Shown: positions 8,835 to 14,878 of the stretch, piece after piece
How the letters are laid out: each line of letters starts with the position of its first letter
Numbering within the stretch: the stretch's first letter is position 1
Origin: Scandinavium sp051650185
Lineage (GTDB): Bacteria; Pseudomonadota; Gammaproteobacteria; Enterobacterales; Enterobacteriaceae
DNA: 25,770 bases
Assembly (NCBI RefSeq): GCF_051650185.1
Contig: NZ_JBOFIN010000097.1
Location: 1 to 25,770 of the forward strand
Direction: 5' to 3'
Translations under genes and position numbers: made by a program
The notes under the pieces: model-generated
The model's input: only the letters and a program-made list of their open reading frames with translations
Databases searched by the model: none
Told to the model about the DNA's origin: nothing

Positions 8835-9703
8835 TGTCCATTTTAATCGATAAAAACACCAAGGTTATCTGCCAGGGTTTCACCGGTAGCCAGGGGACTT
8901 TCCACTCTGAACAAGCGATTGCTTACGGCACCAACATGGTTGGCGGCGTAACGCCAGGCAAAGGCGGCACCACGCATCTGGGTCTGCCCGTGTTCAACAC
9001 CGTGCGTGAAGCCGTAGAAGCGACTGGCGCAACCGCCACCGTTATTTACGTTCCAGCACCGTTCTGCAAAGATTCCATCCTGGAAGCGATTGATGCAGGC
9101 ATTAAGCTCATCATCACCATCACCGAAGGCATCCCTACGCTGGATATGCTGACCGTGAAGGTGAAACTGGATGAAGCTGGCGTGCGCATGATTGGCCCGA
9201 ACTGCCCAGGTGTTATCACCCCGGGTCAGAGCAAAATCGGCATCATGCCTGGCCACATCCATAAACCAGGTAAAGTGGGTATCGTTTCCCGTTCCGGTAC
9301 GCTGACTTATGAAGCGGTTAAGCAGACCACTGATTACGGTTTCGGCCAGTCCACCTGTGTGGGCATCGGCGGTGACCCGATCCCGGGCTCTAACTTCATC
9401 GATATCCTGAAGATGTTCCAGGAAGATCCGCAGACTGAAGCGATCGTGATGATCGGCGAGATCGGCGGTAGCGCAGAAGAAGAAGCGGCTGCTTACATTA
9501 AAGATCACGTGACCAAGCCGGTTGTCGGTTACATCGCAGGTGTGACGGCGCCAAAAGGCAAACGTATGGGCCACGCAGGCGCGATTATCGCGGGCGGCAA
9601 AGGCACGGCAGACGAGAAATTTGCTGCTCTGGAAGCTGCTGGCGTGCGTACTGTTCGCAGCCTGGCCGACATCGGCGAAGCGCTGAAAACCATCATTAAC
9701 TAA
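8834..9703 (+). CDS. sucD: Succinyl-CoA synthetase alpha subunit SucD
   Basis: Alpha subunit carrying the phosphohistidine intermediate and binding CoA. The 289-residue protein has an N-terminal Rossmann CoA-binding domain (GFTGSQGTFHSEQAI, residues 15-29), the GPNCPGVI segment (121-128), and the active-site His247 in GHAGAIIAGGKGTA (His246 in numbering that omits the initiator Met). It is the last gene of the sdh-suc set and is followed by two hairpins, the second a strong terminator. Confidence 0.98.
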   Translation: MSILIDKNTKVICQGFTGSQGTFHSEQAIAYGTNMVGGVTPGKGGTTHLGLPVFNTVREAVEATGATATVIYVPAPFCKDSILEAIDAGIKLIITITEGIPTLDMLTVKVKLDEAGVRMIGPNCPGVITPGQSKIGIMPGHIHKPGKVGIVSRSGTLTYEAVKQTTDYGFGQSTCVGIGGDPIPGSNFIDILKMFQEDPQTEAIVMIGEIGGSAEEEAAAYIKDHVTKPVVGYIAGVTAPKGKRMGHAGAIIAGGKGTADEKFAALEAAGVRTVRSLADIGEALKTIIN

Positions 9704-9715
9704 TGATCCTCTCTG

Positions 9716-9740
9716 CTCCCCGTTTTCACTGGGCGGGGAG
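9716..9740 (+). terminator. GC-rich hairpin after sucD, weak U-tract
   Basis: A 7-bp stem (CTCCCCG with CGGGGAG) and an 11-base loop start 13 bases after the sucD stop. It is followed only by ATTTGAT, so alone it is a weak terminator. It may protect the 3' end or work with the stronger hairpin at 9771. Confidence 0.5.
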
Positions 9741-9770
9741 ATTTGATACAGATCCATTTTCGACATGGTT

Positions 9771-9794
9771 GGCCACTGTATAGTGGCCTTTTTT
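9771..9794 (+). terminator. Intrinsic terminator of the sdh-suc operon
   Basis: A 7-bp GC-rich stem (GGCCACT with AGTGGCC) and a 4-base loop are followed directly by six T residues. This is a classic Rho-independent terminator 67 bases past sucD. It separates the TCA genes from the flavoprotein fusion gene that starts 40 bases later. Confidence 0.88.
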
Positions 9795-9834
9795 ATGGGC
9801 GCCATGGGGTAGCGGCGAACCGGGAAGTTCAATC

Positions 9835-12015
9835 ATGGCGCAGGTGGACACAATGGCTAAAGGAAAAAACAAGCTGTACTGGGCGCTGCTGCTGGGGGTC
9901 GCAGTTGCGCTGGCGGTATCGTTCGATCTGCATCAGGCGTTGAGCCTTGAGAGCCTGAAAACAAACATGACGCAGTTGGTGCTCTGGCGCGAGCAGTCGC
10001 CGGTGCTGCTGTTCACTGTGTTTTTCGTGATTTACACCCTGGTGACCGCGCTCTCCATTCCCGGAGCGACGGTGATGACCCTTGCCGCCGCAGCGCTGTT
10101 TGGCCTGTGGAAGGGGCTGCTGCTGGTCTCTTTTGCCTCAAGCCTTGGGGCGCTGCTGGCTTTTCTTCTCGCCCGCTATCTGCTGCGTGATGCCGTGAAG
10201 CGTCGCTTTGGCGCAAAGCTTGCGTTAATCAATGCGGGGATGGAGAAAGACGGGGCTTTCTATCTGTTTACTCTGCGCATGGTGCCGCTGTTTCCGTTCT
10301 TCTTAATCAATCTGCTGATGGGGCTGACGACGCTCTCCGCCTGGCGTTACTACTGGGTCAGTCAGCTGGGGATGCTGGCCGGAACGGTGGTTTATGTCAA
10401 TGCGGGCACCCAGCTCGCTGAAATTAAAAGCCTGGCGGATATCCTTTCGCCAGGGCTGTTGTTCTCCTTCGCGCTGCTCGGGGTGTTCCCGTGGCTGGCA
10501 AAGATGGGAATTAGTCGCTGGAAGCGCCGCCAGCTCTACGCCCGCTGGAAAAAACCGGTGGCATTCGATCGCAATCTGATCGTGATTGGCGCGGGGGCAG
10601 CCGGGCTGGTTTCCGCCTATATCGCCGCCGCCGTCCGGGCGAAAGTGACGCTGGTGGAAGCCGGGAAGATGGGCGGAGATTGTCTGAATACCGGCTGTGT
10701 GCCCAGTAAAGCGCTGATCAAATCGGCCCGCATAGCGCATGATTTTCGCCACGCTGAGAGGTACGGATTAGCCGCGCAGGAGCCTGTTTTTAGCTTCCGT
10801 CAGGTGATGGACAGCGTTGCCGCCACCGTTCGGGCGATCGCCCCGCACGACAGCGTTGAGCGCTACACCGCGCTGGGCGTGGAGGTTATTCAGGGCTACG
10901 CGAAGCTGGTCGATCCCTGGACCGTGGAAATCGCCTCCCCCGGCGGTGAAACTCAGCGTTTAACCGCCCGCAGCATCATTCTGGCGACGGGCGCGAAGCC
11001 GCGGGTGCCTTCACTGCCTGGCCTTGAAACTGCAGGCTATCTCACTAGCGACACGCTGTGGTCGGCATTCTCCCAACTTGATGCGATCCCGCAGCGGATA
11101 GCGATCCTCGGCGGTGGCCCGATTGGCTGCGAGCTGGCGCAAAGTCTGGCTCGGCTGGGGGCGAAGGTGACGCAGCTTGAGAAGGGCCCGCGCCTGATGA
11201 GCCGGGAAGATGAGGAGGCTTCTGAGCTGGTGAGAGCGGCGCTGGAAGGCGAGGGTGTCCAGGTGCTGACCGGACATCAGGCGCTGCGCTGCGAAAATGA
11301 GGGAGAGCAAAAAATCCTCGTCGCCCTGCGTGATGGCGTGGAAATCCGGCTGGCGTACGACGCGCTGATCTGTGCCGTGGGGCGGGTGGCGCGTCTTGAG
11401 GGCTATGGCCTGGAGGCACTCGGTATCCCGACGCAGAAAACGATCGTCACCAATGACTATCTGGAGACGCTGTACCCCAATATCTACGCCGCAGGCGATG
11501 CGGCGGGGCCTTTCCAGTTTACCCACGTAGCGGCCCATCAGGCATGGTATGCGACGGTCAATGCGCTGTTTGGCAATCTGAAAAAGTTTAAAGTCGACTA
11601 CCGGGTTGTGCCGCGAGCCACCTTCGTCGATCCCGAAGTCGCCAGCGTCGGGCTAAATGAGCAGACGGCAACCGCGCAGGGGATTGCCTTTGAGGTGACG
11701 CACTACGGCATCGACGATCTCGATCGTGCGATTGCCGACAGCGCCGCCTGCGGATTTGTGAAAGTGCTGACGGTGCCGGGCAAAGATCGGATCCTGGGCG
11801 TCACCATCGTCGGAGAGCATGCGGCGGATCTGCTGGCCGAATTTGTGCTGGCGATGAAGCATGGCCTGGGGTTGACGAAAATTCTCGGTACCGTCCATAC
11901 CTACCCGACGCTTTCTGAGGCCAATAAATATGCCGCCGGAGAGTGGAAACGCGCCCACGCGCCGCAGCGTGTGCTGGAATGGCTTGGGCGTTATCACCGC
12001 TGGCGTCGCGGTTAG
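9835..12015 (+). CDS. TVP38/DedA-like membrane domain fused to FAD-dependent disulfide oxidoreductase
   Basis: A 726-residue two-part protein. Residues 1-225 are hydrophobic, with segments near 14-30, 57-73, 78-116, 143-163, 178-191 and 205-222. They carry TVP38/DedA-type features: IPGATVMTLAAAALFG and an R148-x2-P151-x2-P154 motif followed by Asn159. After a basic linker comes a class I pyridine-nucleotide disulfide oxidoreductase. It has an FAD-binding GAGAAG (252-257), a redox-active Cys283/Cys288 pair in GGDCLNTGCVPSK, an NAD(P)-binding GGGPIG (426-431), a second FAD motif AGDAAG, and a C-terminal dimerisation domain. The dyad position reads HTYPTLSE, with Tyr690 and Glu695. I know no assigned substrate; automated names such as mercuric reductase would be unsafe. 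An ATG at 9853 with AGGTGG before it is an alternative start. Unlike E. coli, the gene sits between sucD and mngR, and it uses more GGG and CGG codons than its neighbours. Confidence 0.9.
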   Translation: MAQVDTMAKGKNKLYWALLLGVAVALAVSFDLHQALSLESLKTNMTQLVLWREQSPVLLFTVFFVIYTLVTALSIPGATVMTLAAAALFGLWKGLLLVSFASSLGALLAFLLARYLLRDAVKRRFGAKLALINAGMEKDGAFYLFTLRMVPLFPFFLINLLMGLTTLSAWRYYWVSQLGMLAGTVVYVNAGTQLAEIKSLADILSPGLLFSFALLGVFPWLAKMGISRWKRRQLYARWKKPVAFDRNLIVIGAGAAGLVSAYIAAAVRAKVTLVEAGKMGGDCLNTGCVPSKALIKSARIAHDFRHAERYGLAAQEPVFSFRQVMDSVAATVRAIAPHDSVERYTALGVEVIQGYAKLVDPWTVEIASPGGETQRLTARSIILATGAKPRVPSLPGLETAGYLTSDTLWSAFSQLDAIPQRIAILGGGPIGCELAQSLARLGAKVTQLEKGPRLMSREDEEASELVRAALEGEGVQVLTGHQALRCENEGEQKILVALRDGVEIRLAYDALICAVGRVARLEGYGLEALGIPTQKTIVTNDYLETLYPNIYAAGDAAGPFQFTHVAAHQAWYATVNALFGNLKKFKVDYRVVPRATFVDPEVASVGLNEQTATAQGIAFEVTHYGIDDLDRAIADSAACGFVKVLTVPGKDRILGVTIVGEHAADLLAEFVLAMKHGLGLTKILGTVHTYPTLSEANKYAAGEWKRAHAPQRVLEWLGRYHRWRRG

Positions 12016-12734
12016 GCGCTGCGTCTGCGCTTCGCCACCAGTGTGAATTTGTAGTCGTCGCTTTTGAAGGCGTTACGGCTGTATTCGAAGACCCGGCCAT
12101 CACTCAGATAGCCGCGGGAAATTTTCTCCAGTATCGGGCGAGTGGGATCTAATCCCAACAGACTTACCGTTTCGGATGAAGGCATCACCGGGACAATTTC
12201 CTGCTCGCTGCGGTCGATAACCATCTTCTTGACCTGCTCAATAAAGTGATATTTGGAGTTTTCCATCACGGCCCAGGTTAAATCCGGAAACAGGGCCAGC
12301 GGCATCCAGGTCTCTTCCAGAGTGACGGGTTTTTGCTTGATAAAGCGCACTCGTTTAACGTGCCAGACTTTCTCCCCCGACGAGATTTGCAGGGTTTTGG
12401 CCAGCTCTTCACCGGCACCGATCGCCTCAAATACTTTAACGTCGCTGTGGGTATCCACATTTCTGTCGGCCAGTTTTTCGTAAAAGCTGGTGAGCTGATA
12501 GATATCGTAATTCACCCGCTCTTCTTTGACGTAGGAGCCGCTGCCCTGAATGCTTTCGATGATCGCTTCCTGGGTGAGTTGCTTGAGTGCCTGGCGCACG
12601 GTCACGCGGCTGACGGCAAACTCTTCCTGCAACGCAGACTCCGTGGGAAGCGCATCGCCTGGTTTTAGCACGCCTTGCTGCACGCGTTCACGCAGAGTGT
12701 CTGCAATCTGCCGGTACATCGGTTTCCTGGTCAT
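12012..12734 (-). CDS. mngR: GntR-family transcriptional repressor MngR (FarR)
   Basis: Regulator of the mannosylglycerate genes. The 240-residue protein has the length of E. coli MngR and is very similar across its whole length. The N-terminal winged helix-turn-helix spans about residues 5-70 (LKPGDALPTESALQEEF, VSRVTVRQALKQL). The C-terminal UTRA effector domain (about 90-235) includes ALEETW-like and FEYSRNAF segments. It is divergent from mngA, with about 205 bases between the starts. A GGAG site precedes the ATG on the minus strand. Palindromes in the shared spacer fit autoregulation and control of mngAB. Its 3' end overlaps the convergent flavoprotein gene by four bases. Confidence 0.95.
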   Translation of the reverse strand: MTRKPMYRQIADTLRERVQQGVLKPGDALPTESALQEEFAVSRVTVRQALKQLTQEAIIESIQGSGSYVKEERVNYDIYQLTSFYEKLADRNVDTHSDVKVFEAIGAGEELAKTLQISSGEKVWHVKRVRFIKQKPVTLEETWMPLALFPDLTWAVMENSKYHFIEQVKKMVIDRSEQEIVPVMPSSETVSLLGLDPTRPILEKISRGYLSDGRVFEYSRNAFKSDDYKFTLVAKRRRSA

Positions 12735-12750
12735 CGTTTTACTGCTCCCG

Positions 12751-12763
12751 GATGTAATACATC
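12751..12763. promoter_or_regulatory. Candidate MngR operator 1
   Basis: A perfect 13-base palindrome, GATGTAATACATC, ends 17 bases upstream of the mngR start codon. The TGTA-N-TACA core is typical of GntR/HutC-family operators, and the position fits repression of mngR itself. Assignment to MngR is inferred from location. Confidence 0.5.
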
Positions 12764-12802
12764 AATAATACCAATGGCAGGATTATGCCTGGCTTCTGTG
12801 AC

Positions 12803-12817
12803 TTGTAAATAATACAA
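12803..12817. promoter_or_regulatory. Candidate MngR operator 2
   Basis: An inverted repeat of TTGTA and TACAA separated by five bases lies in an AT-rich stretch of the mngR-mngA spacer. A further TACAAATTGT segment follows at 12824-12833. The TTGTA/TACAA arms resemble operator 1, so the two may be bound by the same regulator to control mngA. Confidence 0.45.
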
Positions 12818-12894
12818 ATAAGATACAAATTGTGAGTAATAGAGAAAGTGATCACATAAATGTATTAAATAATCTGGCAGGATAAAGGCAACTT

Positions 12895-12917
12895 AACAGC
12901 TCTGGGGCTGTTTTTTT
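12895..12917 (+). terminator. Terminator-like hairpin in the mngA leader
   Basis: A 6-bp stem (AACAGC with GCTGTT) and a 6-base loop run into a tract of seven T residues at 12911-12917. It lies 22 bases before the mngA ATG and just ahead of its ribosome binding site. No + strand gene lies between the divergent mngR start and this point, so it would act on the mngA leader itself as an attenuator, or be a chance structure. Confidence 0.5.
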
Positions 12918-12939
12918 CACCTTCACAGTGAGGATCGTG

Positions 12940-14856
12940 ATGAACCTGACAGCATTAACGCACCCGAACGCCCTCTTTCTGCAAGCGACGTTTAACAGTC
13001 GCGACGAGGCGATCCGAGCGCTGGCCGAACGGCTGGCTGCGCTCGGCAAAATCAACAATCTGGAGGATTTCCTCCGTGATGTGCATCTTCGCGAAAGCGA
13101 AGGCCCAACGGCGCTCGGCGAAGGGCTTGCCGTTCCCCACGGTAAAAGTCTGGCGGTGAACGAGGCCGCCTTCGCCGTTGCAACGCTGCCAAAGCCGATC
13201 CTCTGGGAAGGCGTTGACGGTGAAGAAGAGGTTAACCTGATTGTGCTGCTGGCTATCCCACCGGCGGAAGCTGGTTCGACGCACATGCAGTTGCTAACCG
13301 CATTGACCACCCGACTAGTGGACGACGATGTTCGTGCTGCCGTCTGCTCGGCAACCACCGCTGAAGCACTCTTTGCCGCACTGATTGCTCCGCAGGGAGA
13401 ATCGAACAGCACGATGGATCAGAACGCGCCGACTATCGTCTGCGTGACGGCCTGCCCGGCGGGGATTGCCCACACTTACATGGCGGCTGAATACCTTGAG
13501 AAAGCAGGGCAGAAGCTTGGCATCAATCTGTATGTCGAGAAGCAGGGCGCTAACGGGATTGAAGGGCGTTTGACTGCCGGGCAGCTCAATGCGGCTCAGG
13601 CCTGTATTTTCGCGGCGGAGGTGGCCATCAAAGAATCTGAACGCTTCGCTGGTATTCCCTCCATCACCGTGCCGGTGGCCGAACCCATTCGTCATGCAGA
13701 AAAACTCATTGAGCAGGCGCTGGCACTGAAACCCGCAAGCGGAACTCGTGAAGTACAGCAAGACGCTCAGCAGAAGCAGAGTGTGAAGACTGAATTGAAA
13801 CAAGCATTGCTGAGCGGGATCTCTTTCGCCGTGCCGCTGATTGTTGCGGGTGGCACGGTGCTGGCGGTGGCTGTGTTGCTGGCTCAAATGCTCGGGCTTC
13901 AGCATTTGTTCGATCAGGAAAATTCGTGGCTGTGGATGTACCGCAAATTAGGCGGAGGCATGCTCGGCACGCTGATGGTGCCGGTGCTGGCTGCCTATAC
14001 CGCGTATTCGCTGGCGGATAAACCTGCACTGGCTCCGGGGTTTGCCGCCGGGCTTGCGGCCAACATGATTGGTTCAGGGTTTCTAGGCGCAGTTGCGGGT
14101 GGTTTGATTGCCGGTTATCTCATGCGCTGGGTGAAGTCACATATTCGCCTGAGCAGCCGCTACAACGGCTTCCTGACTTTCTACCTTTATCCCGTTCTGG
14201 GCACTCTCGGCGCAGGCAGCCTGATGCTGTTTGTGGTTGGCGAACCCGTTGCGTGGATTAACAACGGGTTGACCGCCTGGCTCAATGGTTTGTCAGGGGC
14301 CAACGCGTTACTGCTGGGCGCTATCCTTGGGTTTATGTGTTCCTTCGACCTTGGCGGCCCCGTCAATAAAGCGGCCTACGCCTTCTGCCTTGGCGCGATG
14401 GCGAACGGTGTTTATGGCCCGTATGCGATTTTTGCCTCCGTCAAAATGGTTTCTGCCTTTACCGTCACGGCTTCGACGATGATGGCGCCACGGCTGTTTA
14501 AAACCTTCGAAATTGAAACCGGAAAATCCACCTGGCTGCTGGGCTTAGCGGGGATCACCGAAGGGGCCATACCGATGGCGATTGAAGATCCGGTCCGCGT
14601 CATTGGCTCGTTTGTGATGGGCTCGATGGTCACCGGTGCGATGGTCGGCAGCATGAACATTGGTCTCTCTACCCCCGGGGCAGGCATTTTCTCCTTGTTC
14701 CTGCTGCATGATGGAGGCCTCGGTGGCGTGCTCGCCGCTGTTGGCTGGTTTGCTTCTGCCCTTATCGGCGCAGCCATCTCCACCTGCATCTTGATCCTCT
14801 GGCGTCGCCAGGCGGTCAAAACCGGGAAATACATTCCAGACAGCGTAATGCCTTAA
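12940..14856 (+). CDS. mngA: PTS 2-O-alpha-mannosyl-D-glycerate EIIABC permease MngA
   Basis: Imports and phosphorylates mannosylglycerate through the phosphotransferase system. With this start it has 638 residues in fructose-family order. The EIIA domain (about 1-145) has the phosphorylated His67 in GLAVPHGK. The EIIB domain (about 163-262) has Cys172 in VTACPAGIAHTYMAAEYLE. The EIIC membrane domain (about 285-630) contains GITEGAIPMAIEDP and the GLSTPGAG region. Between EIIB and EIIC is a Gln-rich linker. The frame extends to a GTG at 12928, but the ATG at 12940 has a GAGGA site five bases upstream and begins MNLTALTH, matching the internal MNLTTLTH of E. coli MngA. That E. coli protein is annotated about 20 residues longer. 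mngB follows after 22 bases. Confidence 0.95.
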   Translation: MNLTALTHPNALFLQATFNSRDEAIRALAERLAALGKINNLEDFLRDVHLRESEGPTALGEGLAVPHGKSLAVNEAAFAVATLPKPILWEGVDGEEEVNLIVLLAIPPAEAGSTHMQLLTALTTRLVDDDVRAAVCSATTAEALFAALIAPQGESNSTMDQNAPTIVCVTACPAGIAHTYMAAEYLEKAGQKLGINLYVEKQGANGIEGRLTAGQLNAAQACIFAAEVAIKESERFAGIPSITVPVAEPIRHAEKLIEQALALKPASGTREVQQDAQQKQSVKTELKQALLSGISFAVPLIVAGGTVLAVAVLLAQMLGLQHLFDQENSWLWMYRKLGGGMLGTLMVPVLAAYTAYSLADKPALAPGFAAGLAANMIGSGFLGAVAGGLIAGYLMRWVKSHIRLSSRYNGFLTFYLYPVLGTLGAGSLMLFVVGEPVAWINNGLTAWLNGLSGANALLLGAILGFMCSFDLGGPVNKAAYAFCLGAMANGVYGPYAIFASVKMVSAFTVTASTMMAPRLFKTFEIETGKSTWLLGLAGITEGAIPMAIEDPVRVIGSFVMGSMVTGAMVGSMNIGLSTPGAGIFSLFLLHDGGLGGVLAAVGWFASALIGAAISTCILILWRRQAVKTGKYIPDSVMP

Positions 14857-14878
14857 CAGAACTGAACAGGAAACGAAG

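Noticed and set aside
8843..9832. Open frame of 329 codons on the minus strand over sucD and its terminator
   Set aside because: It runs through the sucD terminator hairpins and mirrors sucD codons. No domain or credible start signal.
12831..12856. Possible CRP site between mngR and mngA (TGTGA ... TCACA)
   Set aside because: The half-sites are 16 bases apart rather than six, so it is not a normal CRP site.
12928..12939. Upstream GTG start for mngA
   Set aside because: The ATG at 12940 has a well-spaced GAGGA site that the GTG start would overlap, and it matches the conserved start of the EIIA domain.
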